From the NCBI RefSeq assembly GCF_007747795.1, contig NZ_CP036275.1, forward strand, positions 5,386,001-5,450,000: a DNA stretch of 64,000 nucleotides, written 5' to 3'. Positions 55,566-64,000 of this stretch are shown one piece after another (positions within the stretch are counted from its first letter, which is position 1; each line of letters begins with the position of its first letter). Both the position numbers and the translations under genes were made by a program. Source of the stretch: Maioricimonas rarisocia (GTDB lineage Bacteria > Planctomycetota > Planctomycetia > Planctomycetales > Planctomycetaceae). The notes beneath the pieces were generated by a model that was not told the DNA's origin, did no database searches, and saw only the letters and a list, made by a program, of their open reading frames with translations.

Positions 55566-56471
55566 TTATCCCCACGGATGAACTTCGTGACTCCACGTGC
55601 CGTCGGAAGACAGGATCAGTTCGATCCAGAGCGGCGGGAATCCGAGGTACTCTCCGTCCCACCAGGCCCCGCTGACCGCACCGCCGCAGACGTAAGCGGT
55701 CGTATCGACCTCCACGCGGTCGACGGTGTGCATGTGCCCGCTCAGTGCGAGCCTGACGGAGGGATGGGCGCGGAACAGTTCACGGAACCGTGTGACTCCC
55801 TTCGGAAGCCAGCTGCCGGGGATTTCGTACCCTTTGCCCGTATCGACCGACGGCTCCAGGAAGTGGGTGACCGAAAGGACCGGAGCGTGCGTGACGACGC
55901 AGACCGGTTGATTCTCCTGACGAACTTCGGACTCCAGCCACGACCACTGCCGCTCGTCCAGCCGGCAGCCGTCCTGCTGGTAGCAGTCAAGCAGGATGAA
56001 CTTCCAGCCGCCGACACTCCGGCTGAAGTAGCGATGTGGCATCCGGTAGTGTTCGGTCGCCAGGCGCTTGGGATCGGCCGGGGCGGACTTCTTTCCCGGA
56101 GCGTTCCACCAGATGTCATGGTTGCCGATGACGCTCAGGAACGGCGTCTTCAGCCGTCGGGTGACGGTGCGGTTCCACAGGTCGAACTGCTCGTGGACTT
56201 CGTCGTCGGACTGATCACCGTCGACCGCCATCACGTTATCGCCGCCGAAAACGAACAGGTCCGGGCTGTTCGGCCGGGCCTGAATCGAGTCGATCAGCTT
56301 TGCGACCCGCTCGGCAATCTCGGGTCGGCCGGCGGGCAGATGGATGTCGGTCAGAAATGCGACGCGCAGGGTCGACGAATCGGTGGTGTCGTCGGCGTGA
56401 GACAGCTTCATCGCGGCGGCGCCGCCGGCAACGCCGGCGCAGGCACGCAGGAGGTTGCGACGTGTGAGCAT
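55566..56471 (-). CDS. Tat-exported metallophosphatase
   Basis: 301 residues from the ATG at 56471 (MLTRRNLLRACAGVAGG). A GTG five codons earlier is also open. The Tat motif LTRRNLLRA is followed by a calcineurin-like phosphoesterase with all metal-binding blocks: FLTDIHLP (Asp, His), FVFGGDNVM (GGDN), SVIGNHDIWW (GNHD), CVVTHAPVLS (His) and LALSGHMHT (GHMH). It hydrolyses phosphomono- or diesters outside the cytoplasm. The substrate cannot be inferred. Confidence 0.93.
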   Translation of the reverse strand: MLTRRNLLRACAGVAGGAAAMKLSHADDTTDSSTLRVAFLTDIHLPAGRPEIAERVAKLIDSIQARPNSPDLFVFGGDNVMAVDGDQSDDEVHEQFDLWNRTVTRRLKTPFLSVIGNHDIWWNAPGKKSAPADPKRLATEHYRMPHRYFSRSVGGWKFILLDCYQQDGCRLDERQWSWLESEVRQENQPVCVVTHAPVLSVTHFLEPSVDTGKGYEIPGSWLPKGVTRFRELFRAHPSVRLALSGHMHTVDRVEVDTTAYVCGGAVSGAWWDGEYLGFPPLWIELILSSDGTWSHEVHPWG

Positions 56472-56632
56472 GGACGGAACTTTCACTTCCTGTGGGGTGG
56501 GGCAGGTGACTTGGGCACGGGGATCGGATCAGCGGCTGCTACTCAGGCCGGATCGATCGCGCCGCAAGATCGCGAGGCTTCAGATTGTGCGGTTGCAGGC
56601 GAACGGAGGATTCGTCGAGGAAGTAGCGTGAG

Positions 56633-57076
56633 TCACGACACTTCCGGCTCCACGCGGGACTGCAACGCCGCCCTGATCTCGTCCTTCCGCTTGTCGTCGA
56701 GAGACGACTGACTGTCCAGATGCTGCAGGAGCTGCGACAGCGCGTCGGCCGTCCCCTGCTTCTGCAGATACTGAATCTTGTCCGCGATGTCGTTCATGAC
56801 GGCATCGAACGTCAGAGGGTCCGGTCGATCGCCGTCGCCGCCGCGATCCCGATCTTCCTGCCTCACCCCCTCGGAAACAGTGCGCGCCGCCGGCCGGCCC
56901 GGAGTCGCCCGCTGGACGTGCTCGAGCCGCTGAAGCATCTCATCGCACAGAGATTGAGGCGTATAGCCGATCTCCTTCAGTCGCGACTCGATCGGATCCT
57001 CCTGTCCACCGCAGCCGGCCGATGCGATCAGAAGCAGAGTCGCCAGTGCGACACAGTGAGGCATCTTCACCCGCAT
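56633..57076 (-). CDS. Small lipoprotein downstream of the DUF1559 gene
   Basis: 147 residues from the ATG at 57076, which begins one base after the DUF1559 stop (TGACATG). A lipobox-type signal ends in LLIASAGC (Cys at about 22). The mature part is helical and charged, with an Arg/Asp-rich segment. Such small lipoproteins follow DUF1559 genes often in planctomycetes. Function is unknown. A longer frame to 57172 would overlap the DUF1559 gene. Confidence 0.8.
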   Translation of the reverse strand: MRVKMPHCVALATLLLIASAGCGGQEDPIESRLKEIGYTPQSLCDEMLQRLEHVQRATPGRPAARTVSEGVRQEDRDRGGDGDRPDPLTFDAVMNDIADKIQYLQKQGTADALSQLLQHLDSQSSLDDKRKDEIRAALQSRVEPEVS

Positions 57077-57077
57077 G

Positions 57078-58175
57078 TCAGAGCGCTCCCGTCTTGTCAC
57101 CGGCGTTAGCGGTTCCGACCGCCCACCAGACGTGAAGGTCGATGCTGTTGTTGATGAACCGTACCGAGCCATCCATCATCGACAGCTGGACGCCGCCGAC
57201 ATGGTCGCTCGAAGGGGTGATGGCTCCATCCGCCTCGCTGCAGCGAAACCAGTCGGTGTTGTAGCCAGGGATGGAGATGGTGTTCGGCGGGAAAACGTGG
57301 TTGTACAGATGCTTTTCCCACGAGCTCGTGTACAGCCACGAACTGCCTTTGTACTGGCTCCAGTCGGACCAGTTGACATGGTTCGTCAGACCGTTGGTGA
57401 CGACCTGTTCGATCGGAGTTCCGGGGTTCTGGATCAGAGCAGCCCCTGTGTAGTAGAGGTTTCGCCGCCGATCCCGATGGTCGCCGCTTCCGTCGTTGAC
57501 CAGCGACTCCGAGATGGCGGCGGTGTTCGAGAGGCCGTCGACGATATCGCGGAAGCGGACGCTGTTATTGGAGCCGGCCAGCCAGCTGCCCGTGCAGTTC
57601 GTGGTTCCCGGTCCGCTGCTGGCCATCCGTGAATGGGAAATGATGCCACGGGAGCGGGTCGACGTGCGGCCGTCCGGCAGGGCGAGGTGCCGGGGAGGTC
57701 CGGCGTTGGCGACGTAGCTGAAGTTCGCCAGTCCGGGAACGATCGAGTTGACGCCCGACTCGGTCGGGCACAGGAACGTCGGGACCTGAACACGGGCCAT
57801 CTGTCCCAGCGGCGTATTGTTGTTGACGATGCCGTTCCAGGAGTAGCCGGCGCCAGTGACCATCGCGGGCAGGTTGCCGAAGACGTTTGCCTGATCGATG
57901 TACGGCAGCAGGCCGAAGTACCACGACAGGTTCCCCGAGCTGCCGTTGCCGCCGTAGTCGTGGGCGGCACGATGCATGTGCAACGGTGTCGTGGTGTGGA
58001 CATCGTGGTAGTTGTGCATCGCAAGCGTGATCTGCTTGAGATTGCTGCGACACTGCGTGCGACGTGCTGCTTCGCGTGCCTGCTGGACGGCGGGCAGCAA
58101 CAGCGAGACGAGGATCGCGATGATGGCGATCACGACCAGCAGCTCGATCAGGGTAAACCCGTTGCGCCGTTTCAT
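57078..58175 (-). CDS. DUF1559 prepilin-like protein
   Basis: 365 residues. The N-terminus is a type IV prepilin/pseudopilin signal, [18 protein letters not shown], cleaved after Gly6, continuing into the long hydrophobic helix. The DUF1559 body follows ([33 protein letters not shown], and near the C-terminus [18 protein letters not shown]). This family is highly expanded in planctomycetes (dozens of copies per genome in known members) and may form pilus-like or secretion-related structures. Confidence 0.96.
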   Translation of the reverse strand: MKRRNGFTLIELLVVIAIIAILVSLLLPAVQQAREAARRTQCRSNLKQITLAMHNYHDVHTTTPLHMHRAAHDYGGNGSSGNLSWYFGLLPYIDQANVFGNLPAMVTGAGYSWNGIVNNNTPLGQMARVQVPTFLCPTESGVNSIVPGLANFSYVANAGPPRHLALPDGRTSTRSRGIISHSRMASSGPGTTNCTGSWLAGSNNSVRFRDIVDGLSNTAAISESLVNDGSGDHRDRRRNLYYTGAALIQNPGTPIEQVVTNGLTNHVNWSDWSQYKGSSWLYTSSWEKHLYNHVFPPNTISIPGYNTDWFRCSEADGAITPSSDHVGGVQLSMMDGSVRFINNSIDLHVWWAVGTANAGDKTGAL

Positions 58176-58694
58176 GAATGTGACTCCTGCGGATCTTGCG
58201 CGGGCGGATTACAGAATCGTGAACCGGCAGGCCTGCGGGCCCTGGTGCGAATTCGCACGCGCGGTGTGCGCGAGACCTCATCCCCAGGCGAGAATGGAGA
58301 TGGCCCCGCAGTCGGACGGAAAGTCCGACCAGTGCTGAAGCTCCCTCAGGCGGCGAACGCCGCGCCGGCGAGACACTGGCAAGAAAGCCAGTGCTTGCCC
58401 TTACGCTACGAAGTATGTTCGTTTCTGCGTTTCACGCTTCGGTACGGGAGCGCTCTGGCGGCAAGTCTAGAGGAGAGATGTAAGCGTTCGGTTTACTTGC
58501 GGCGAAGAATCGAGAATGCGCGGAGCCCGACTGCTGCTCCCGGAATGGAACATCGCACCGAGCTGCCGTCGACCGATTCGCCACAGGTCCGGACGAAGGG
58601 CGCACGAGAGACTCGATCAGCAATCGTCGTCTCCTGGCGCGCGGCGGTTGCAGGGACGCGGCGGCAGTGCGCGAGGCGTGGGGATGGCGGACGC
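58176..58694. other. Intergenic stretch between DUF1559 and DUF1501 genes
   Basis: About 520 bp with no supportable gene. It holds a perfect 7-bp hairpin CACTGGC-AAGAAA-GCCAGTG at 58374-58393, followed by CTTGCCC, which resembles the other dispersed palindromes of the window in style but is a different sequence. Confidence 0.45.
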
Positions 58695-60035
58695 TCAGAC
58701 CAGTTCCGGCATGGGTCGGTAGGCGTTCTGCTCGATGAGGTAGCGGGGACGCCCCTGCAGGTCCGGGAGGGCGACATGATCGATGTCGATCCCGAGACTG
58801 CGGTAGAGCGTGGCGAAGACTTCCTGGAAGTGGACCGGCCGGCTGACCGGGTATTCGCCAAGGCGGTTGGTTTCGCCGATGACCTGTCCCGATCGCATGC
58901 CGCCGCCGGCCAGCATGGCACAGGACACACGCGGCCAGTGATCGCGTCCGCCGTTGCCGTTGATCTTGGGCGTACGGCCAAACTCTCCCCAGACGACGAC
59001 GGAGATGTCGTCGAGCATGCCGCGATGGTCGAGATCCTCGATCAGGGCGCTGACCGCCTGATCGAGCATCGGCATGTCCTGCCGGGCCCGGCCGAAGTTG
59101 TTGCCGTGCCAGTCCCAGCGGCTGAAGGAGAGGCTGACGCAGCGGACACCGGCCTCGATGAGCCGGCGGGCGACGAGGAAGTTGGTGAGCAGCCGCGTGC
59201 TGCCGTCCGACTGGAGTCGATCCTCGCCACGGCCGTAGCGTTCGATGGCGGAGGGGTCTTCGCGTTCGAAATCGAGGGCGTCAGCCAGTTTGCTGGACGT
59301 CAGGATCCCGAATGCCTGCTGGTTGAACGCGTCCAGGCCTTCCATCATGCCGGACTGATCGACGTTGCGGCGGAACCGGTCGAGCGATGACAGCACGGCC
59401 TTGCGGCTGTCGAGGCGATCGAGCGTCACGCCGTTGAGGACCATGTCCCCCTTCCCCTCCCCATGAGGAGTGAACGGGGCATGTGCGACGCCCAGGAAGC
59501 CGGGCTGGCCGTTGTCGCCCCAGGGCGCATGGCGCGTTTTGGGAGAGAGGCCGACGTACGCGGGGACGGCAGGGTCTTTCGGACCGTAGACTTTCGAGAG
59601 GACCGAACCGAGGGCCGGCCATCCTCCGGGCGGCTGATTGCGGTCGTGATGTCCGGTAAGGCACTGGAAGGCGTAATGTGAACCGCTGGCGCCGACGATG
59701 CTGCGGATGAAGCTGAGCTTGTCGGAGATGGAAGCGAGCCGGGGAAAGAGCTCGCAGATGTCGACGCCGGGCACTTTCGTCTGGATCGGCGTGAACTCGC
59801 CCCGGATCTCCTGCGGGGCATCCATCTTGATGTCCCACATGTCCTGGTGGGGCGGGCCGCCGGGCAGGAAGATCATGATGATCCCCTTGCTGGAATTGCC
59901 CGTACCGGCCGCCTGCTCGGCCTGAAGGATCTGCGGAAGGGAGAGACCTCCGAGTGCCAGACCTCCGATCTGCAGGAACGCCCGCCGCGAGAGATGATCA
60001 CACAGCCCGATGCGGTTACCCAGGACACTCAACAT
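58695..60035 (-). CDS. DUF1501 protein, stand-alone
   Basis: 446 residues. Tat motif [19 protein letters not shown] near residue 16-34. The DUF1501 fold shows [37 protein letters not shown] and [22 protein letters not shown]. It is a paralogue of the protein at 48093 but has no DUF1549/DUF1553 partner next to it in this window. The role is unknown; exported. Confidence 0.94.
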   Translation of the reverse strand: MLSVLGNRIGLCDHLSRRAFLQIGGLALGGLSLPQILQAEQAAGTGNSSKGIIMIFLPGGPPHQDMWDIKMDAPQEIRGEFTPIQTKVPGVDICELFPRLASISDKLSFIRSIVGASGSHYAFQCLTGHHDRNQPPGGWPALGSVLSKVYGPKDPAVPAYVGLSPKTRHAPWGDNGQPGFLGVAHAPFTPHGEGKGDMVLNGVTLDRLDSRKAVLSSLDRFRRNVDQSGMMEGLDAFNQQAFGILTSSKLADALDFEREDPSAIERYGRGEDRLQSDGSTRLLTNFLVARRLIEAGVRCVSLSFSRWDWHGNNFGRARQDMPMLDQAVSALIEDLDHRGMLDDISVVVWGEFGRTPKINGNGGRDHWPRVSCAMLAGGGMRSGQVIGETNRLGEYPVSRPVHFQEVFATLYRSLGIDIDHVALPDLQGRPRYLIEQNAYRPMPELV

Positions 60036-60425
60036 GGCAGGTCATCCTTTCGCCAGGGGCTCGACTCCGGAAACGGCGGGAGCGGTTGCTGAAGGCGCAG
60101 GTCCGGAGGGTGGGAAGCCGGGACAGGAGCCCGGCCTATGCATCAATGTACGCCAATTCGTGAGGGGGTGTCAATTTCTCGGGTCAGGGAAAGCCGGAGG
60201 GGGAGTCTTTCCGGGCCCGGATCGGCGGGCAGGTTCTGCCGCAGGGCAGAAATTCTGGCGATTCGACTCAAGAAACTGACCTTGCGGCTGCGAGACGGCC
60301 ATGATAATTTCCCGCCCCCATCTCTCTCCTGATCTCAAATAATACTCCCATCAAGCAGTCGACGCGTGGCCGAGCCGGCGTCTGCGCTGCCCTCCTCCTG
60401 TTCAAACTGTAGAAGCGGTGAAGAC
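60036..60425. other. Intergenic region between divergent DUF1501 and TPR lipoprotein genes
   Basis: About 390 bp with no gene. A GCCGGG-ACAGGAG-CCCGGC hairpin lies at 60117-60135. Promoters for both divergent genes must be here but none can be placed confidently. Confidence 0.4.
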
Positions 60426-61556
60426 ATGAAGTCTGCCCTGCTCCCGGAGACGTTGCGGCGTCCGGTGCTGGTACTGGCCGTTCTGGCCTGGGTTCCGATC
60501 ACCTCGACGATGAGTGGCTGTTCACCGATGAACGGCTATGTCATGAACGAATCGGGCAAGGCGTTCTACGAGCGCGGCAACTACACGTTCGCCCGCCGTG
60601 AGTTCGAACGGGCGTTGATCGACGATCCGTACAACTCCGACTACGCGTACAACGTCGCCTCGGCCATGCAGAAGCAGGGTGACCTGATCAGTGCCGAGAA
60701 GATGTATCTGCACGCGTTGAACCTCGATCCCAGTCACCAGCCCTCGTACCACGGACTGGCCGGCATGCTGGTCGAAGAGGGGCGGACGGCCGAGGCCCAC
60801 GACCTGTTGCAGACGTGGGCGCAAACTCAACCGTACATGCCGGAAGCGCACGTGGAGCTGGCTGCTCTGCAGCAGAAGACCGGCGATCTGGCCGGTGCCG
60901 AGCAGTCGCTGCGGCAGGCTCTGGCAGTTCATCCTCATCACCCCAAGGCGACGGCCCACCTGGCCAGCGTGTATCAGAAGTCCGGGCGGGTCGCCGATGC
61001 GGCACAGATGTACCAGCGTTCGCTGGCGGCCAATCCATACCAGCCGGACGTGCAGTCGCAACTGGCCGGGCTGAACTCGCCGAATGTCCCCTCGCCCGCC
61101 ATGCGGATGGCGCAGGTGATGCCCCAACACGACCCGACTCTGGCGAAGCCGCCCTATCCTCACATGGCCCAGCGGGTGCCGACGGTCCAGCCGATGATGC
61201 AGCCGGCAACAATGCCGATGATGCAGCCGGCCCCGACATATGGTGCTGCACCGTACGGTACGCCGGCAGGTTCGGTTCCGGCGGCTCCGATGACGGCCCC
61301 GGCTCCGGGACGTGACGTTCCGGTCCCGATGCCTCCTGCCGGGACTCCGCAGCCAATCGAACTCGGTTCGCCGGTTCCCGTCAGCTGGGCCGACCCGGCC
61401 CACGTTCCGTCGGGACCAATGATGTCGCCCGGGCCGCTGCTGGCTCCGGGTCCGGAACTTCCAGCCGGTGTGGATGTCAGCTCGGGACCGGCAACTCAGT
61501 CCGGCCCCGCGCTCGAGGCGTACAGCCAGCCGGTTCCGGCGGTCACGGCGTTCTGA
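60426..61556 (+). CDS. TPR lipoprotein with Met/Pro-rich tail
   Basis: 376 residues from the ATG at 60426. A lipoprotein signal ends at TSTMSGC. Residues about 40-220 form four to five TPR units (GKAFYERGNYTFARREFERAL, ASAMQKQGDLISAEKMYLHAL, LAALQQKTGDLAGAEQSLRQAL, LASVYQKSGRVADAAQMYQRSL). The C-terminal third is low-complexity and rich in Met, Pro, Ala and Gln (for example QPMMQPATMPMMQPAPTYG). It probably assembles or anchors a protein complex at the cell envelope. Confidence 0.88.
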   Translation: MKSALLPETLRRPVLVLAVLAWVPITSTMSGCSPMNGYVMNESGKAFYERGNYTFARREFERALIDDPYNSDYAYNVASAMQKQGDLISAEKMYLHALNLDPSHQPSYHGLAGMLVEEGRTAEAHDLLQTWAQTQPYMPEAHVELAALQQKTGDLAGAEQSLRQALAVHPHHPKATAHLASVYQKSGRVADAAQMYQRSLAANPYQPDVQSQLAGLNSPNVPSPAMRMAQVMPQHDPTLAKPPYPHMAQRVPTVQPMMQPATMPMMQPAPTYGAAPYGTPAGSVPAAPMTAPAPGRDVPVPMPPAGTPQPIELGSPVPVSWADPAHVPSGPMMSPGPLLAPGPELPAGVDVSSGPATQSGPALEAYSQPVPAVTAF

Positions 61557-61737
61557 GAGGCGTGAGGCTCTAGGAACTGACAGCGCTGTCGGGTCATGGC
61601 AGTTCCCGGCAATATAAGAAGCTCATGCCTGATCCGGGCTGAGCGCTCTGATGCTGGAACGCGGGCATTCCGCGGTTGAAGATCACGCAGGGAATTGTTT
61701 CCTTTCTCAGCACGTGCAGGTGCAGTTCCGGTCGCAG

Positions 61738-61753
61738 GGCAGGCGTGCCTGCC
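61738..61753. repeat. Short perfect palindrome
   Basis: GGCAGGCGTGCCTGCC, 7-bp arms around GT. Arms are close to those of family A (GGCAGGC vs GGCAGAC). Confidence 0.6.
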
Positions 61754-61970
61754 GCCAGAACAGGTTGAAGGCCGTGCTGCCCGCGTGGTTGTCGGGCGAA
61801 GCCTGGGCTGCGGCTCTGAGACCGCAGTACGGCCAGACAGGAGTATCTGCCTCACTGACGCGCGGCGGCCACCCGGGAGGCTTGCGGCGCTCGCTTTCCG
61901 GCTGCCACGGCACGATGCTTCTCGGGAAAGCAGTCATGCAACGCTCGGGCTTCCCACCCACATTCGACCA

Positions 61971-61996
61971 GGTGGGGCAGGCATTCCTGCCTGCCC
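61971..61996 (-). repeat. Dispersed palindrome family A, inverted variant
   Basis: On the minus strand it reads GGGCAGGCAGGAATGCCTGC, then CCCACC. The GGAA loop and the CCCACC flank match family A, with one compensatory change in each arm (GGCAGGCA/TGCCTGCC instead of GGCAGACA/TGTCTGCC). Confidence 0.75.
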
Positions 61997-62081
61997 TGGC
62001 GCTCACCGGCCGGGCACCTTTCACATCACCGGAGCCGGCTGCGTGAGCTGCCGGGTGACAACCGCTTTTCGTTGGAGATAC

Positions 62082-62101
62082 CCCCGAGCTGACACTCGGG
62101 G
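62082..62101. repeat. Perfect palindrome
   Basis: CCCCGAGCTGACACTCGGGG, 7-bp arms with a 6-nt loop, in repeat-rich intergenic DNA. No T-run follows. Confidence 0.55.
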
Positions 62102-62164
62102 CTCGCAGATGAGCGCCTGACGCAGTGATCGACGCAGGGCCGGCCGTCGATCGTCTTGCGATCC

Positions 62165-62182
62165 GGCCGGTTGGAACCGGCC
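62165..62182. repeat. Perfect palindrome
   Basis: GGCCGGTTGGAACCGGCC, 8-bp arms around GG, followed by CTAC. It may be a repeat or part of a terminator. Confidence 0.55.
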
Positions 62183-62312
62183 CTACTTTCTGCTGATCGG
62201 GTGGCAGTCGTCAGGCGATGTCTGACCTACGGCTCTGAGGAACGTCTGCCCCACCTCGCCGAGTAACCGTTGAGCTCAAGGGGCTGGCGTTCTGCACACG
62301 CCGGCGGACGCT

Positions 62313-63545
62313 TCAGCGGTTCTGCAGGTGGGTGAGTGTGTGCTGTCCGCCGCCGATGACCGCACACGGCTCGTCCCCGTCCAGGATGCGATCGACCTCG
62401 TTCTCGTCCTCGAGCGGGATCATGAACAGATCCTCGACCAGGTCGTGGTCCTGACGGCTGAGCAGATAGACGTTGGCCCAGTCGATCGTGCGGGCCAGTT
62501 GGGTCGCGGCAATGAGGTCTGCCGGTGCGGCCTGGCGAAGCGGTTGCAGAGCGTCGCGGGGAGTTCGTGCGTCCCGGATCATGAGGATACCGTCGGTCGC
62601 CTCCTCTTCGAGTTCCGAGAGCAGGACAATGCGGCCGTCGCGAGCAACGATGTGGCGGGCCGCGTCGAGGGCGGCCGCGACCTGTGACCAGTGATGCCCC
62701 CCGGCATCGGCCTCCACGGCCACCAGCACGAGTTCTGGGCGCGCGGGGACCTCGAAACGCCAGGTCTCCGCGAGGAGTTTCTTGCCGTGGCGGAGCACGG
62801 CGTCTGCCTGACCGGCCACGACGGCGGAAACGTTCTGACCGTCGGCGGCGATGACCTGCAGCGAGAACTGTCCCCCCAGCAGCCAGTGGATTTCGTCGGT
62901 CAACTCGCGCAGAGGCCGCTGATCGTCGGGACTCAGTTCATCGTGCCCCTGCCCGTGGGATCGTCGCAGAGCCTCGGCCGTCGACAGGCCCGGGTACAGC
63001 GAACTGGAGGTTCCCCGGTAACCGAGTAGCGTGTCGAACGCGAGTTCGCCGACAGTGAGGACGAAATCGGCCTCAACCGCTTCGCGTGCCAGGTAGATCC
63101 GTTCCCCCGCGGCCGTGGAGGCCAGATAGGCGCACTCGACTTCGGTCGCCGGTTCGTGGACCTTCCAGGTCACATGCTCACGGACGTCCGCCGGGAGCGC
63201 GTCGCGCGGATCGGTGGGAGGCTGCGAGCGATAACTGGCCGGCTGCAGGACGGTCAGGTGGTCAGGAGCGACACCGCGGGAGGCGATTTCCTTCCAGACG
63301 GCAGCCAGCAGCGCACCGGCCTGAGGCGTATCCCGTTCGAGCACGATGGTCACATTGTCACCGGGGACAATCGCCTGGTGCAGCGCGGGGAATTCCAGAG
63401 GGGCCGCCAGCGCCTCGGACAGCCGGGCCGGCAGGTCGGTCAGCGCCGGTGGTGGAAGGTGGCTGGCGACCACGCGGTCGGCAGCCAGCGAACACTCGTA
63501 GGTGAGGTTCGAACCGTAACGCAGTTGAAACGTGACGTCAGTCAT
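62313..63545 (-). CDS. LarA-like (DUF2088) protein, divergent nickel-pincer racemase family
   Basis: 410 residues from the ATG at 63545 (MTDVTFQLRYG). The overall length and order of segments match LarA (lactate racemase) family members: VPGDNVTIVLERDTP in the N-domain, GELAFDTLLGYRGTSSSLYPGLS in the place of the family's GGxxPHxxAGFSGG-type block, and a C-domain with VVAGQADAV. Several LarA cofactor residues (the GxH and the HxxxH-type histidines) are not in their usual form, so it may bind another cofactor or act on another substrate. No larB/larC/larE is adjacent. Confidence 0.75.
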   Translation of the reverse strand: MTDVTFQLRYGSNLTYECSLAADRVVASHLPPPALTDLPARLSEALAAPLEFPALHQAIVPGDNVTIVLERDTPQAGALLAAVWKEIASRGVAPDHLTVLQPASYRSQPPTDPRDALPADVREHVTWKVHEPATEVECAYLASTAAGERIYLAREAVEADFVLTVGELAFDTLLGYRGTSSSLYPGLSTAEALRRSHGQGHDELSPDDQRPLRELTDEIHWLLGGQFSLQVIAADGQNVSAVVAGQADAVLRHGKKLLAETWRFEVPARPELVLVAVEADAGGHHWSQVAAALDAARHIVARDGRIVLLSELEEEATDGILMIRDARTPRDALQPLRQAAPADLIAATQLARTIDWANVYLLSRQDHDLVEDLFMIPLEDENEVDRILDGDEPCAVIGGGQHTLTHLQNR

Positions 63546-63814
63546 TCCGGAGTGCATCCCTTCGCCTGGTGCGCAATCCGCGAATATAGAAGTCACGCTC
63601 CGCGCGGGTCAACCTGCCCGATCGATGAAGCGGCCTGCCGGGAATGGCGAGCATCACGGTCGCCTCACCCCATCGGAACCGGGAAACTGCCGGCCTGCGG
63701 CATGGCGGGACGACCGACCGGTCCTGTATGTTGGGGAGATCGTCCGGTCACGGTCGTGGCCGGATTGCTGCAGAATCGATCAGGGACCAGTACTGCGTCG
63801 ACGACGGGAGCCCG
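63546..63814. other. Divergent intergenic region before the sigma factor
   Basis: 269 bases between the LarA-like gene and the sigma factor, transcribed away from each other. No gene is seen. The GGGAG at 63806-63810 is the likely ribosome binding site of the next gene. Confidence 0.4.
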
Positions 63815-64000
63815 ATGACGGTCGACGATGACGAACTGATGATCCGTCTTCAGGGCGGTGACGATTCGGCGTTCGAAGAGCTGCTCGAGCGGTACCAGGG
63901 ACCGCTGCAGGGGTTCTTCTTTCGCAACACTCGCGATGCGCAGCTGTCGGAAGACCTGACGCAGGAGACGCTGCTGAAGGTGTACAACCAGGCGTGGGAC
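63815..64000 (+). CDS. ECF RNA polymerase sigma factor, cut by the window end
   Basis: The first 62 codons from the ATG at 63815. The reading frame has no stop up to the last base. The region 2 pattern is clear: MIRLQGGDDSAFEELLERYQ, LQGFFFRNTRDAQLSEDLTQ, ETLLKVYNQAWD, the core-binding helix of an ECF-type (RpoE-like) sigma factor. Planctomycetes carry many ECF sigma factors. The class and any anti-sigma factor lie outside the window. Confidence 0.9.
   Translation, partial: MTVDDDELMIRLQGGDDSAFEELLERYQGPLQGFFFRNTRDAQLSEDLTQETLLKVYNQAWD

Larger units (their letters stand above)
61557..62312. other. Repeat-bearing intergenic region
   Basis: About 750 bp with no supportable gene between convergent genes. 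It contains several perfect palindromes listed separately (61738, 61971, 62082, 62165), making it one of the densest repeat clusters of the window. Confidence 0.6.

Overview
The window looks like a chromosomal segment of a GC-rich planctomycete, most likely of the class Planctomycetia. The evidence is the family content: a c-type cytochrome/DUF1549/DUF1553 protein paired with a DUF1501 protein, a second DUF1501 protein, two secreted sulfatases, a DUF1559 prepilin-like protein with a [20 protein letters not shown]-type N-terminus, a Tat-exported xylose-isomerase-like TIM barrel, and triple GYF_2 domains. No phage, transposase, integrase, CRISPR array or rRNA was recognised. The species cannot be named from the sequence alone.

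Region 1 (about 0.6-15.5 kb, all minus strand) reads as a defence island. It holds a tightly overlapping cassette: a P-loop ATPase N-terminal fragment, a multi-TM protein, a 1117-residue TPR protein with a PIN-like nuclease domain, and a 668-residue helical protein. I cannot assign this cassette to a named system. Next comes a YWTD-propeller PEP-CTERM protein. Then follows a type I restriction-modification operon (hsdR, hsdM, hsdS) that continues through 4-nt ATGA overlaps into a PD-(D/E)xK nuclease-like protein and a second unknown protein. The island ends close to an initiator-type tRNA-Met gene (15962-16035) with its own terminator.

Region 2 (16-20.1 kb) has a TrkH-type potassium channel subunit, a small methyltransferase-like protein and a Rieske protein, separated by intergenic DNA full of short perfect palindromes that recur in the window.

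Region 3 (20.2-32.2 kb, plus strand) begins with a type II fatty-acid-synthesis-like cluster: dehydratase, ketoreductase, an unusual ACP, a second dehydratase, ketosynthase, then a membrane-anchored alpha/beta hydrolase. It continues with murC-murB (overlapping), a PAS/GAF/receiver protein, threonine synthase (apparently initiated at ATT) and a small membrane protein.

Region 4 (32.2-45.3 kb) mixes secreted planctomycete proteins, dprA, a sulfatase, a TlpA-like lipoprotein, divergent efp/epmB (elongation factor P and its lysine 2,3-aminomutase), a DUF4432 mutarotase-like protein, a P-loop kinase and a ROK repressor.

Region 5 (45.4-64 kb) is dominated by exported planctomycete families: PSCyt1-DUF1549-DUF1553 plus DUF1501, a second sulfatase, a GYF_2 protein, a Tat metallophosphatase, DUF1559 plus lipoprotein, a second DUF1501, a TPR lipoprotein and a LarA-like protein. 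It ends in the first 62 codons of an ECF sigma factor cut by the window edge.
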